From positions 1,054,001 through 1,118,000 of the forward strand of contig NZ_CP051516.1 of the NCBI RefSeq assembly GCF_012689525.1: 64,000 bases of DNA, read 5' to 3'. The position numbers were made by a program, and so were the translations under genes. Source of the stretch: Paraburkholderia aromaticivorans (lineage in GTDB: Bacteria > Pseudomonadota > Gammaproteobacteria > Burkholderiales > Burkholderiaceae). Shown here piece after piece: positions 1 to 8,865 of the stretch. Numbering within the stretch: the stretch's first letter is position 1; each line of letters opens with the position of its first letter. The notes under the pieces were generated by a model that made no database searches, was not told the origin of the DNA, and was given only the letters and a program-made list of their open reading frames with translations.

Positions 1-939
1 GTTCAGGCCGCCGCGCGTCTGATAAAGCGACGGCATGGGTCGGTCGGACATGCCGAACAACTGCCCGGCCACGGCGGACGGCACCCACGGCGCCTGTTCG
101 CGTACTTGCGAGTCCACGCTGATGTGGATGTCGGGAATCGCGTCGCGCAGATAGGTGGTCTTGCGTTCGGCTGGCGTCATTTGCGTGACGCGTGAGTTCG
201 GCAGTGCGCGGCCTTCGATCTCGCTGTTGTGCGCCATGATGATGACGCCGTTGTCGTCGGCGACGAAGGTGCCAGCGTGCGCGACCCAGTGGCGCAGCCG
301 GGCGATGCCGACCTTGGCGACGACCACGCCGACCAGCAGGCCGTCCGCGTACGCCGGCGCGGCGATGAAGATGCCGGGCTCGCCGCTCGAGCGGCCGACG
401 CCATAGGCTTCGGAGAACGCACCGAGCAGCGCGTTCGTCAGGTAGCCGCGCACGCGCATGTCGGTGCCGACGAAAGAGCGTTCGGCCGCGAGCGGATTGT
501 TGATGGAGTTGCTGGAGGCGACGCAGACGCCGTTGGCGTTGACGAGCCAGATCTGGTCGAGCCCGGAGAAGCCTTGCGCGTCGTGCAGGAAGTTGCTCAC
601 GGCGGTCATCTGCGCGTCTTTCAGCAACGTGGCGCGCAGGACGGGTTCCGTCACTTCACTCTTCACGGCATAATTCTGGGATTGCACCAGAGCGCGCTGG
701 ACCACGTCCATTTCGGCCATGGTGGCGGGGATGGCGCGAGACATCGCAAGGTCGCTCGCGATCACCTCCGCCATGTTGTCCACGATCGAGGTGGACATTT
801 GCCGCTGCGCACGCAGGGCCGCGTCCAGCTCTTGCTGTACCATCCGGTCCGCAACCATGCCGGCCACGAACCAGCAAACCAGGACGATCAGCATGAAGCT
901 GACCGGCCCGGTTGCCTGGCGCAAGGTTGTCCTGTTCAT
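1..939 (-). CDS. Membrane-anchored dCache-type sensor protein, C-terminus outside window
   Basis: The 313 visible codons start at ATG 939 with GAGGG seven bases upstream and run off the left edge. A hydrophobic helix at about residues 12-32 is followed by a long extracytoplasmic domain. That domain contains stretches such as GLDQIWLVNANGVCVASS and NPLAAERSFVGTDMRVRGY, and GEPGIFIAAPAYADGLLVGV, which resemble double-Cache sensors of the DctB or diguanylate-cyclase kind. The output domain (kinase, GGDEF or methyl-accepting) is not in the window, so the class cannot be decided. It is divergent from the ABC transporter at 1652 and might sense that transporter's substrate; this is inference. Confidence 0.75.
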   Translation of the reverse strand, partial: MNRTTLRQATGPVSFMLIVLVCWFVAGMVADRMVQQELDAALRAQRQMSTSIVDNMAEVIASDLAMSRAIPATMAEMDVVQRALVQSQNYAVKSEVTEPVLRATLLKDAQMTAVSNFLHDAQGFSGLDQIWLVNANGVCVASSNSINNPLAAERSFVGTDMRVRGYLTNALLGAFSEAYGVGRSSGEPGIFIAAPAYADGLLVGVVVAKVGIARLRHWVAHAGTFVADDNGVIIMAHNSEIEGRALPNSRVTQMTPAERKTTYLRDAIPDIHISVDSQVREQAPWVPSAVAGQLFGMSDRPMPSLYQTRGGLN

Positions 940-1447
940 CGACCCTCTGATCCGTCTGGCTGTGACATGCAACTAGCTCAATCGTGGCAGCGCGCTCGCG
1001 CAGTTTCGCCGCTATGGAAGCGGTCGGTAATACGCCGTCGCTGTGGTCCGGGATAAACCGATAACAGGCGTCGTCTCCTGATTTTAACCGTCATGGGGCC
1101 AGACGCCACCGTTATTGCGGGAATGCGAACTGCGTCCACCGCGCCCATCAGGTTCTTAACGGCAGCCCGGCCGGATTCTTGACGGTTGTTCGGGTTTTTC
1201 CGGTGGGTTCCAGGGCCGTCGCGGCAGCCGCCGCGACGGTCGAAGATGTGGCCGGCGCGCCACGATAAAAGATCGGCAGCACGCTCGGCTCATGCTGACC
1301 CAAGGGCGGTGAAAGGAAGTTCTCCGCTATTTATCGCTATTTGCCGCGAAAGGTTGTGCCTGAAACATAGGATGGTGTAGTGTCGTGCCGTCCAAAACAA
1401 GGAAAGCCCGCCAGCCCTTACGGGCGGCGCCTGCGGCGACAGGAGTC

Positions 1448-1463
1448 TGGCTTGACGGTTGCG
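1448..1463 (+). promoter_or_regulatory. Candidate sigma-54 promoter upstream of ABC permease
   Basis: TGGCTTGACGGTTGCG fits the -24 GG / -12 GC pattern (TGGCNYG-N4-TTGC) with exact spacing, 189 bases before the permease start. Sigma-54 control would suit a nitrogen or sulfur uptake system. The rest of the 940-1651 gap shows no convincing gene, RNA or other site. Confidence 0.45.
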
Positions 1464-1651
1464 GTCCTGGGCGGCTTCGTCCACGACACATCCGTCACCG
1501 GTTCACGTGTCTCCAACGCTAACGATTTACCGCGCACACGCGTTTTTGCCATGCCTGATTTCCGCTTTCCGGACCGATCTTCAGACCGCCGCGCCGAAGC
1601 CGCGGCCTCCTTGCTGTTCTTGAACGCCTGGTTCGACGGGGAGGGTATCTG

Positions 1652-3403
1652 ATGGACTTCAGCTTCAATCTGAAGCGCACCGCCAATGCATCGGCATGGC
1701 GGGTGCTGCCCAATCGTTGGGACTTCGTCGCCTTCCCGCTGATCATCTGTGTGATCGCCATGGCGGCGATCGGCTTTCACGAGACCTTGGCGCCCATGTC
1801 GACGCTCAAGACTCAAGCCATCTCGCTCGACCCGGCGAACCTGCCTGAATATGCCATGCGCACCACGCTGCGCATGCTCGCGGCCATGGTCGCCTCGCTG
1901 ATCTTCACGCTCGTGTACGGCACGCTGGCGGCCAAGAGCCGCCGCGCCGGTCTGGTGCTGGTGCCGATTCTCGACATCCTGCAGTCGGTGCCGGTGCTGG
2001 GCTACATTTCGTTTACGGTCACTTTCTTTTTAGCGCTGTTCCCTGGGCGCGTGCTCGGTGCGGAACTCGCGGCGATCTTCGCGATCTTCACGAGCCAGGC
2101 GTGGAACATGACGTTCAGCTTCTATCAGTCGCTGCGCACGGTGCCGCGCGATCTGGACGAAGTTTCGCGCGGCTTTCACCTGACTTCATGGCAGCGTTTC
2201 TGGAAGCTGGAAGTCCCGTTTTCGATGCCGGGCCTCATCTGGAACATGATGATGTCGATGTCGGGCGGCTGGTTCTTCGTGGTCGCCTCCGAGGCGATCA
2301 CGGTCGGCAACAGAACGATCACGCTGCCGGGCATTGGCGCCTATCTCGCGCAGGCGATCTCGGACAAGGACCTGCACGCGATTGGCTGGGTGATCCTCGC
2401 GATGACGGTCGTGATTCTCGCCTACGACCAGCTCATGTTCCGCCCGCTCGTTGCGTGGGCCGACAAGTTCCGCATGGAAAACACCAGTTCGGGCGACGCG
2501 CCGGAATCGTGGCTGCTCGATCTGATTCGCCGTACGCGCCTGATTCACCGGCTGCTGGTGCCGCTCGGCTGGATGTTCGCCAAGGCCGCGCGCGTGCCGT
2601 TGCGGCTGCCGGCATTCCAGGGGCCGCGTTTCCAGATTCCGCAGAGGCAGAAGAATTCGCGCGTCGGCGATATCGTGTGGGCGACGCTGGTGCTGCTCAC
2701 CACGGTCTTCGTGGTGTATCGCGTCGTTATTTACGTGCGCACCGGCGTTTCGCTGGACGAAGTCTGGCACGTGTTCGTGCTCGGGCTGATCACGCTGCTG
2801 CGAGTGATCGTGCTGATCGCGATCGCATCCGTGATCTGGGTGCCGTTGGGTGTGCTGATCGGCTTGCGCCCGGCGCTCGCCGAGAAGATCCAGCCGATCG
2901 CGCAGTTTCTCGCCGCGTTCCCGGCCAACCTGCTGTTCCCGGTGTTCGTGATCGCGATCGTGCGCTTCCATCTGAATCCGGACATCTGGCTGTCGCCGCT
3001 GATCGTGCTCGGCACCCAGTGGTATATCCTGTTCAACGTGATTGCCGGCGCGACGTCGTATCCGAATGACTATCGCGAGGCGGCCAAGAACTTCCACATC
3101 CGCGGCTGGCAATGGTGGCGCCAGGCGATTCTGCCGGGCATTTTCCCGTACTACGTCACGGGCGCGATCACCGCGTCGGGCGGTGCGTGGAATGCGAGCA
3201 TCGTCGCGGAATTCGTGCAGTGGGGCGACACCAAAGTGGCCGCGCATGGACTGGGCGCGTACATCGCGCAGTCCACCGCCGCGGGCGACTATCCGAAGAT
3301 CATCGTGGGCATCGCCGTGATGTCCCTGTTCGTGACGCTGTTCAACCGCCTGCTGTGGCGTCCGATGTACGCCTACGCCGAAGCCAAGCTCCGGCTTGAT
3401 TGA
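1652..3403 (+). CDS. Two-domain ABC transporter permease (nitrate/sulfonate/taurine type)
   Basis: 583 residues, about twice the length of a single permease of this family, because two BPD_transp_1 domains are fused. The first lies at about 80-265 and the second at about 375-575. Each has an EAA-type loop (EVSRGFHLTSWQRFWKLEVP in the first, EAAKNFHIRGWQWWRQAILP in the second) and several transmembrane helices. GGGAGG lies six bases before ATG 1652. The downstream ATPase at 3528 is the obvious partner. No periplasmic binding protein gene is visible nearby, so the substrate is unknown. Confidence 0.88.
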   Translation: MDFSFNLKRTANASAWRVLPNRWDFVAFPLIICVIAMAAIGFHETLAPMSTLKTQAISLDPANLPEYAMRTTLRMLAAMVASLIFTLVYGTLAAKSRRAGLVLVPILDILQSVPVLGYISFTVTFFLALFPGRVLGAELAAIFAIFTSQAWNMTFSFYQSLRTVPRDLDEVSRGFHLTSWQRFWKLEVPFSMPGLIWNMMMSMSGGWFFVVASEAITVGNRTITLPGIGAYLAQAISDKDLHAIGWVILAMTVVILAYDQLMFRPLVAWADKFRMENTSSGDAPESWLLDLIRRTRLIHRLLVPLGWMFAKAARVPLRLPAFQGPRFQIPQRQKNSRVGDIVWATLVLLTTVFVVYRVVIYVRTGVSLDEVWHVFVLGLITLLRVIVLIAIASVIWVPLGVLIGLRPALAEKIQPIAQFLAAFPANLLFPVFVIAIVRFHLNPDIWLSPLIVLGTQWYILFNVIAGATSYPNDYREAAKNFHIRGWQWWRQAILPGIFPYYVTGAITASGGAWNASIVAEFVQWGDTKVAAHGLGAYIAQSTAAGDYPKIIVGIAVMSLFVTLFNRLLWRPMYAYAEAKLRLD

Positions 3404-3441
3404 GTGCCCCCGAACCTGTCGCTTCGCGCCAGGCCCGCCGA

Positions 3442-3455
3442 GGGGGTAATCCCCC
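3442..3455 (+). other. Short GC hairpin between permease and ATPase genes
   Basis: GGGGG-TAAT-CCCCC forms a 5-bp stem in the 124-base gap between the two transporter genes. There is no T-run, so it is not a simple terminator. It could attenuate or protect the mRNA and set the ratio of the two proteins. Confidence 0.35.
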
Positions 3456-3527
3456 AAGGGGACTTCCTCCGGAGCGGAAAACCTAGGGGCGGCCCGGCGT
3501 TTTCTAGAGTAATGAAGGCAAAACGCG

Positions 3528-4874
3528 ATGCAAAATCCTAAAGCTGCTATGACCGCCGCGCCGATCCAGACCCCGCCGAAGCCGCCGCGCCTCGGCGAAG
3601 AGATCCTGCGCGTCAAGGACGTGTGCCGCGGGTTCAACAAGTCGCAGGGCGAACTGCTCGTCCTCGACGACGCGAACCTGTCGCTGCGTGAAGGCGAGAT
3701 CGTCGGACTGCTGGGCCGTTCGGGCTCGGGCAAGTCGACGCTGTTGCGCATCATCGCCGGTCTGATCGAGCCGACCGACGGCGAAGTCACCTATATGGGC
3801 AAGCCGCTCGACGGCCCCGCCAAGGGTGTCGCGATGGTGTTCCAGACCTTCGCGCTATTCCCGTGGCTGACCGTGCTGCAAAACGTGGAAGCGGGTCTCG
3901 AAGCGCAAGGCGTCGGCGCGAGCGAGCGGCGCACGCGCGCGCTGGCGGCAATCGACCTGATCGGTCTGGACGGTTTCGAAAACGCCTATCCGCGCGAATT
4001 GTCGGGCGGCATGCGCCAGCGCGTCGGCTTTGCGCGCGCGCTGGTGGTCGACCCCACGCTGCTGCTGATGGACGAGCCGTTCTCCGCGCTCGATGTGCTG
4101 ACCGCCGAAACGCTGCGGACCGACCTGCTCGATCTGTGGACGCAAGGCCGCATGCCGATCAAGGCCGTGCTGATCGTCACGCACAACATCGAGGAAGCGG
4201 TGTTCATGTGCGACCGGATTCTGGTGTTGTCGTCGAATCCGGGACGCGTGATCGCCGAGATCAAGGTGCCGTTCAAGCATCCGCGCAATCGCCTCGATCC
4301 GGCGTTCCGCAAGCTGGTGGACGACATCTACGCGAAGATGACCGCGCGTCAGACCGACGAAAAGACCAAGAAGGGCCTCGAGCTGCACAGTTGGCTGCCG
4401 CATGTGTCGACCAACCTGATGGCCGGTCTGATCGAAACGCTGGCTGCCGCGCCGTACCACGGCCGCGCGGACATGCCGGAAATCGCGCGCTCGCTGCACC
4501 TGGAGGTCGACGATCTGTTTCCGGTTGCCGAAGTGTTGCAGCATCTCGGTTTCGCGGATATCCGCGAAGGCGACATTTTCCTGACGCCGCCGGCGCGTGT
4601 GTTCTCCGAGTTCGGCACCCAGGAACGCAAGATGATGTTCGCCGAGCATCTGCTGCGACACGTGCCGCTCGCCGCGCGAATCAAGAAGGTGCTCAACGAA
4701 CGGCCGGGGCATCGCGCGCCGCGCGTGCGCTTCGAACAGGAACTGGAGGATTTTCTGTCGGACAGCGCCGCGGAAGAGACGCTCGACGCGGTCATCAACT
4801 GGGGCCGTTATGGCGAGATCTTCTCGTACAACGACCAGACCGAAATCTTCAGTCTGGAAGACGTGGAGTCTTAA
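3528..4874 (+). CDS. ABC transporter ATP-binding protein with AAA-associated C-terminal domain
   Basis: 448 residues. Walker A GRSGSGKST is at 63-71, the signature LSGGMRQR at 158-165 and Walker B LLLMDEP at 178-184. The nucleotide-binding domain ends near residue 270. The remaining ~170 residues match the AAA-associated C-terminal domain found on NrtD/SsuB-like ATPases rather than a second ATPase domain. It should energise the permease at 1652. The extra domain may sense a ligand or regulate transport; this is inference. ATG 3549 is an alternative start. Confidence 0.87.
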   Translation: MQNPKAAMTAAPIQTPPKPPRLGEEILRVKDVCRGFNKSQGELLVLDDANLSLREGEIVGLLGRSGSGKSTLLRIIAGLIEPTDGEVTYMGKPLDGPAKGVAMVFQTFALFPWLTVLQNVEAGLEAQGVGASERRTRALAAIDLIGLDGFENAYPRELSGGMRQRVGFARALVVDPTLLLMDEPFSALDVLTAETLRTDLLDLWTQGRMPIKAVLIVTHNIEEAVFMCDRILVLSSNPGRVIAEIKVPFKHPRNRLDPAFRKLVDDIYAKMTARQTDEKTKKGLELHSWLPHVSTNLMAGLIETLAAAPYHGRADMPEIARSLHLEVDDLFPVAEVLQHLGFADIREGDIFLTPPARVFSEFGTQERKMMFAEHLLRHVPLAARIKKVLNERPGHRAPRVRFEQELEDFLSDSAAEETLDAVINWGRYGEIFSYNDQTEIFSLEDVES

Positions 4875-4930
4875 GCGCGTTCGCGTTGCGCGTTTGAGTC
4901 GATTAAGACGCGCGAAGCCAGTTCGAAGCA

Positions 4931-4961
4931 AAAACGGCAGGGGCGACCCTGCCGTTTTTTT
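4931..4961 (+). terminator. Rho-independent terminator after the ABC operon
   Basis: AAAACGGCAGG/CCTGCCGTTTT stem with a short GC-containing loop, followed by a T-run. It sits between the ABC operon and the convergent lipoprotein pair. The A-rich left flank lets it work in both directions. Confidence 0.85.
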
Positions 4962-4974
4962 CATTGCCGCGCAG

Positions 4975-5544
4975 TTATTGCAGACTGCCCCAGCGTGCGA
5001 CGGCCGGTTCCGCGGACGCCCACTTCCAGCCCTTGTCCTGCTGACACGCGCTCGCCGTGTACCAGTCCTCATGCGCGTTCGGGCCGTCGCCGTCCTGCAC
5101 CGAGAACACGAATTCCTTGCAGAGCGCGAGGGCCGAACCGAATGCGCGGGTCACGCGCACCTGGCCGTGGCCGTTCTCGATCGGCAGCGTGTGCTTGACC
5201 GTCCATGGGCGAGTCTCGCCGACCGGCATGGCGCCCGCCAACGCGGCAATCATGTTCTGCTGATCGGTGTGCATGACGCGCATGTAGTGTCCGACGGCCT
5301 CGTCGGTGGCGGCCTGCACGACAATGCCGACGCCGATGCCGATGGCCGGATTGGACGTCACGAGACCCGACGCGACAGCCGCTGCCGCGCCGCTTGCCGC
5401 ACCCACCGACGAACAGCCGCTCGTCAGGACGCTTGCGCCGACGCAGAGCGCGCCGGCCAGCACGAGTCGCAGCTTGGTGCCGGACCATGCAGCGAGGCGA
5501 CGGCGGCGCGCCGTCACGGCAGCCATATGCGAACGCGCAGTCAT
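4975..5544 (-). CDS. Small lipoprotein, second copy of a tandem pair
   Basis: 189 residues from ATG 5544, which overlaps the stop codon of the upstream paralogue as ATGA and so is probably translationally coupled. A hydrophobic signal is followed by the lipobox-like LTSGCSS. A glycine/alanine-rich stretch comes next. The C-terminus WKWASAEPAVARWGSLQ closely matches that of the neighbour (WKWASAEPATERWGALQ). The family is not recognised. Lipidated export to the envelope is inferred from the lipobox. Confidence 0.7.
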   Translation of the reverse strand: MTARSHMAAVTARRRRLAAWSGTKLRLVLAGALCVGASVLTSGCSSVGAASGAAAAVASGLVTSNPAIGIGVGIVVQAATDEAVGHYMRVMHTDQQNMIAALAGAMPVGETRPWTVKHTLPIENGHGQVRVTRAFGSALALCKEFVFSVQDGDGPNAHEDWYTASACQQDKGWKWASAEPAVARWGSLQ

Positions 5545-6119
5545 TGCAACGCACCCCAACGTTCGGTGGCGGGTTCGGCCGACGCCCACTTCCAGTTGTC
5601 GCCGTCGCGGCAGACCGACGCGACGTAAAACACGCTGCTTGCCGGCACGTTCTTAGTTGCGGCCTGATCGACGGAGAAGACGATTTCCTTGCAGTCGAGC
5701 GCGCCCGCGCTGATCGCGCGGCTGACGGTGACGCGGCCGTGCTCGTCGTCTTCGATCGGCATCGAATGGGTCACGCTCCACGGTGCGATTGCGCCGACGT
5801 CGAGCGGCCCGGCGATTTTGGCGATACCGTCCTGCGTATTCTTGTGAACCACGCGCTCCGAGTACTGGACGCCGGCCCGCGCCGCAGCCACTGCGCCGAG
5901 ACCGATGCCGGTCGCGACGGCCGCGTTGCTGGTAACTTTCGCCGCGAGCGCGGCGCCTGCGATACCGGCGCCGGCAGTGGCGCCTTCCGAATAGAGCGAG
6001 CTACAGCCGCTCAACGCCGACGAGATCGCCACAGCAAGAACGACAAGCGCCGTTGCATTGGGACGTCCACGCCCGGCTGTTCGTTTTGCCCATTCGGCCC
6101 ATACCATACTTTTTTGCAT
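5541..6119 (-). CDS. Small lipoprotein, first copy of a tandem pair
   Basis: 192 residues, with a signal segment ending in ALSGCSS and a following Gly/Ala-rich region that may interact with membrane. It shares layout and the closing motif WKWASAEPA-x-RWG-LQ with the gene at 4975-5544, so the two arose by tandem duplication. CAGGGA lies just upstream of ATG 6119. A good sigma-54 promoter match lies 82 bases upstream. Function unknown. Confidence 0.7.
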   Translation of the reverse strand: MQKSMVWAEWAKRTAGRGRPNATALVVLAVAISSALSGCSSLYSEGATAGAGIAGAALAAKVTSNAAVATGIGLGAVAAARAGVQYSERVVHKNTQDGIAKIAGPLDVGAIAPWSVTHSMPIEDDEHGRVTVSRAISAGALDCKEIVFSVDQAATKNVPASSVFYVASVCRDGDNWKWASAEPATERWGALQ

Positions 6120-6200
6120 TTCCCTGTCTCTGCTCCTGCAAGTGCCTTTCGTTCACGCTAGATAACCGCTGTGCGAACGAGTAACACGCGTTCCCCACCT

Positions 6201-6216
6201 AGCAATGCGTGTGCCG
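6201..6216 (-). promoter_or_regulatory. Candidate sigma-54 promoter for the lipoprotein pair
   Basis: Read on the minus strand, CGGCACACGCATTGCT matches GGCAC-N5-TTGCT exactly. It points toward the lipoprotein genes, 82 bases before ATG 6119. The rest of the 6120-6479 gap shows nothing else. Confidence 0.6.
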
Positions 6217-6479
6217 CATTTTGCAGGATGCTATTTGTAATTGGCAGAGGGAAAATGCAAGCAATTGCAAAAGATGGTGCGAGATAAAGGGGTTTCTGTT
6301 GGGCAGAGCCCCATTTTGATTGGCGGTGCGAACGGATTTATTTTGCGATTCAAGGCGCGCGGCGCGGGCTTTTTGCAACCGGTGGCCAGCCGCTGAAACC
6401 CTCAGGCGCCCGATCATTCAGATGCGCGATGCAAGCACTCACGCGGTTCCACCCCATGAGTGCCGCGGCATGAGTTTTA

Positions 6480-7535
6480 TTACTCGGGTTCTTCTTCGGC
6501 GCTTTCGTCGCCGTATGCGCTCAAGCGGTTGTACAAGGTTTTAAGACTCACGCCGAGCGCTTTGGCCGCGCGCCGTTTGTCGCCGCCGCAATATTTGAGC
6601 GTGCCGAGAATAATCTGCTTTTGCGCGTCGGCGAGCGGCGTACCGATCCATACGCTCATCGCGTCGCCCTGCGTCATTGGCTTTTTCACGCGCGACGCGA
6701 GATGTGGATGCGGCAACTCCACGATCTTCTCCGCGAGAATGAATGCGCGATATACCGCGTTCTTCAACTCGCGCACGTTGCCCGGCCACGACCAGGTGCG
6801 CAGCGTTTCGATCGACCGCTTGCTGAAACTTTTGCTCGCGCCTTCCTGCTGATTCAGCAGCGCGAGGAAGTGTTGCGCGAGCAGTTCGCGGTCGTTCTCG
6901 CGCTCGCGCAGCGGCGGCGCGCGCAGCGGGAAAACCGCGAGCCGGTACATGAGGTCTTCACGCAGACCGTTTTCCTTGACCGCCACCGCGGGGTCGCGAT
7001 TGGTCGCGGCGATCACGCGCACGTTGCTGCTGATCAGGTCATTGCCGCCGACCCGGTAGAAGGTGCCGGTTTCCAGCGCGCGCAGCAGTTTGACCTGGCG
7101 CACCGGCGCCATTTCGGTAATTTCGTCGAGAAACAGTGTGCCACCGTTCGCGTGTTCGAAGTAGCCAACGCGGCCCTGGACCGCGCCTGTGAAGCTGCCT
7201 TTTTCGTGGCCGAACAGTTCGGCTTCGATGAGTTCGTCGGGAATCGCGCCGCAATTCACGGCGACGAACGGTGCTTCCTTGCGGTTGCTTTGATCGTGAA
7301 TCGTGCGGGCAATCAGCTCCTTGCCGGTGCCGGATTCGCCGATGATCAGCGCGGTCGCGTCGGTGCCGGCGACGCGCTCGATCTGCTGGTACAGATCCAG
7401 CATCACCGGCGACGAGCCATACAGCAGGCCGTATGATTTCAGTCCCACGATGCCGTCCGCGACGCGCTGCTTCGCCATTGCCGAAGCATTGCCTCCGCCG
7501 GAGACGGTGGGCGAGGCGAGGTCGATTGACGCCAT
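6480..7535 (-). CDS. Sigma-54 enhancer-binding activator lacking a receiver domain
   Basis: 351 residues. The AAA+ core carries Walker A GESGTGKE at 66-73, the sigma-54 contact loop GSFTGA at 113-118 (the usual GAFTGA with S for A) and Walker B GGTLFLDEI at 131-139. A Fis-type helix-turn-helix near the C-terminus includes KRRAAKALGVSLKTLYNRL. Only about 40 residues precede the AAA+ core, so there is no phosphorylation or ligand domain. This suggests PspF-like control by a partner or by abundance. It is divergent from small genes with a sigma-54 promoter at 7707. Confidence 0.9.
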   Translation of the reverse strand: MASIDLASPTVSGGGNASAMAKQRVADGIVGLKSYGLLYGSSPVMLDLYQQIERVAGTDATALIIGESGTGKELIARTIHDQSNRKEAPFVAVNCGAIPDELIEAELFGHEKGSFTGAVQGRVGYFEHANGGTLFLDEITEMAPVRQVKLLRALETGTFYRVGGNDLISSNVRVIAATNRDPAVAVKENGLREDLMYRLAVFPLRAPPLRERENDRELLAQHFLALLNQQEGASKSFSKRSIETLRTWSWPGNVRELKNAVYRAFILAEKIVELPHPHLASRVKKPMTQGDAMSVWIGTPLADAQKQIILGTLKYCGGDKRRAAKALGVSLKTLYNRLSAYGDESAEEEPE

Positions 7536-7706
7536 AAACGGGGGTCCTGTGCAAATGAGTTTGTTGTTACGGCGCGCAGGCCTGGAACGAGATTAACCAG
7601 CGAAGCCGCTATCTCTCAAAGATTGATTTAACCACTTTGGCACCGTTTTCGGCAAACGATCTGAGGGGTGAAAAAATACATTTGTGCACGGTCGGTCGAA
7701 AGTGCC

Positions 7707-7722
7707 TGGCTTGGTGTTTGCT
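7707..7722 (+). promoter_or_regulatory. Candidate sigma-54 promoter for the DUF883 gene pair
   Basis: TGGCTTGGTGTTTGCT is a full match to TGGCNYG-N4-TTGCT, 197 bases upstream of ATG 7919. It lies between the divergent sigma-54 activator and the gene it probably controls. Nothing else is apparent in the 7536-7918 gap. Confidence 0.6.
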
Positions 7723-7918
7723 TGTGGCGCGCAAGGCAAATTTACCGGGCACGGCGTTTGCGACTTGCCCCCGACACGCGTGTGCTTTTTTGCGCGATTG
7801 CATAGCGATTGGATAGCATATGTTGCGCGACGGCGGCGATCGCCATTCGCCAATTTGCAGCGATATGCGCACCCGCCGGAACGCACACGCGACGCCGAAC
7901 TCAGACCAGGAGTGAATG

Positions 7919-8236
7919 ATGACTGACACCACGCAACAGCTTGCACTCGGCGGCCAGAAGATTGTCGAGGATCTGCGGGTGCTGCTGAAGGACTCGGAAG
8001 AAATGCTGCGGCTTGCCGCCAACGTGCCGGGCGAGGGCGTCGGCGCGCTGCGCGACAAACTCGGTACGCATGTCGAAACCCTGCAATCGGCGCTTGGCGA
8101 TGCGCAGCAGAACGCGCAGCGGCGTTATCGGGCAGCCGCCGTCAATACCGAACGCTACGTGCGGCACAACCCGTGGCGTTCGATTGGTATTGCCGCGGGC
8201 GTCGGCTTTGTACTCGGTCTGTTGACCGTGCGCTGA
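7919..8236 (+). CDS. DUF883 (ElaB/YqjD/YgaM) family membrane-anchored protein
   Basis: 105 residues: an acidic amphipathic helical body, then a C-terminal motif with VRHNPWRSIGIAAGVGFVLGLL, the typical single membrane anchor of this family. E. coli relatives are stationary-phase inner-membrane proteins that bind ribosomes. AGGAG is six bases before ATG 7919 and only three before ATG 7916, so 7919 is preferred. It is followed by another small membrane gene at 8283. Confidence 0.85.
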   Translation: MTDTTQQLALGGQKIVEDLRVLLKDSEEMLRLAANVPGEGVGALRDKLGTHVETLQSALGDAQQNAQRRYRAAAVNTERYVRHNPWRSIGIAAGVGFVLGLLTVR

Positions 8237-8282
8237 GGCGCATCCCAGTCTTAATCCGCTTCATGACGACAAGGAGTTCACG

Positions 8283-8558
8283 ATGGCACGACCCAAAATC
8301 GGCATCTTCGGCGCACTGATGGCGCTCGGCGGCTTTCTGGCAGTGCGCTACGTGCAGCAGCGCAATCGCGCCGCGCAAATCCCTGTGGCGCGCGAGTTGA
8401 GCCGTTGGGAAAACGAGGGCGGCACGGTCGCGGCGCCGGCTGCGCCGGCGGCCAATCAGGCGACTTCGGCGGGTGACGCGAGCCCGAGCGCGCATGGCGC
8501 CAACGGCTCAGCTTATCCAAATGGCAACGGCGGCGCATGGCCGTTTCCGCGTAGTTGA
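8283..8558 (+). CDS. Small single-helix membrane protein, unknown function
   Basis: 91 residues with AAGGAG well placed before ATG 8283. Residues about 6-23 are hydrophobic (GIFGALMALGGFLAVRYV). The rest is low-complexity, rich in Ala, Gly, Asn and Pro. It lies 46 bases after the DUF883 gene and is probably co-transcribed with it. No family recognised. Confidence 0.6.
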   Translation: MARPKIGIFGALMALGGFLAVRYVQQRNRAAQIPVARELSRWENEGGTVAAPAAPAANQATSAGDASPSAHGANGSAYPNGNGGAWPFPRS

Positions 8559-8865
8559 GCAGGCTTGTCTGCACTGCGTCGCCGGCCCGCTGCGGTAACG
8601 GGCGGCGCCCGGTTCACCTTGCTAATTTGTCTCGGTAAGGCCGTATAATAGGTAAATAAACAACAATGGTGCTTTGGACGGGTGGGTTTGCCCTCATATT
8701 GTTGCAAGATTGAATCAAGTCGTTGGCTTGGCGCGTTTGGTTAAAGTTGGTGGGTGCTCACATTAGAGCCCGCGGCAACGGCGAAGCGACAGGTCGACGG
8801 CACGCTTTTCAGCATGCGCCTTTGCATGTTTTTCCATACCCACGCTTGCAGGCTTTCGAGACGCG
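8559..8865 (+). other. Intergenic gap with a weak -10-like element
   Basis: TATAAT at 8644-8649 is the clearest promoter element, with a possible -35 TTGCTA at 8619-8624 and an over-long 19-base spacer. It could drive the response regulator at 8866. No gene or RNA seen. Confidence 0.3.

Noticed and set aside
229..1056. Long plus-strand reading frame opposite the sensor gene
   Set aside because: Low-complexity, His/Asp/Val-rich shadow of the minus-strand dCache gene, which has a ribosome site and recognisable domain.
1980..2040. GGTCACTTTC in the permease gene as a host copy of the palindrome
   Set aside because: Only one half-site is present.
2186..3790. 534-codon minus-strand reading frame
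   Set aside because: Arg/His-rich sequence opposite the permease and ATPase genes with no domain; typical of high-GC antisense frames.
8718..8740. Possible sigma-54 promoter before the response regulator (TTGGCTTGGCG...)
   Set aside because: The -12 element reads TTTGG, so the invariant GC is missing.
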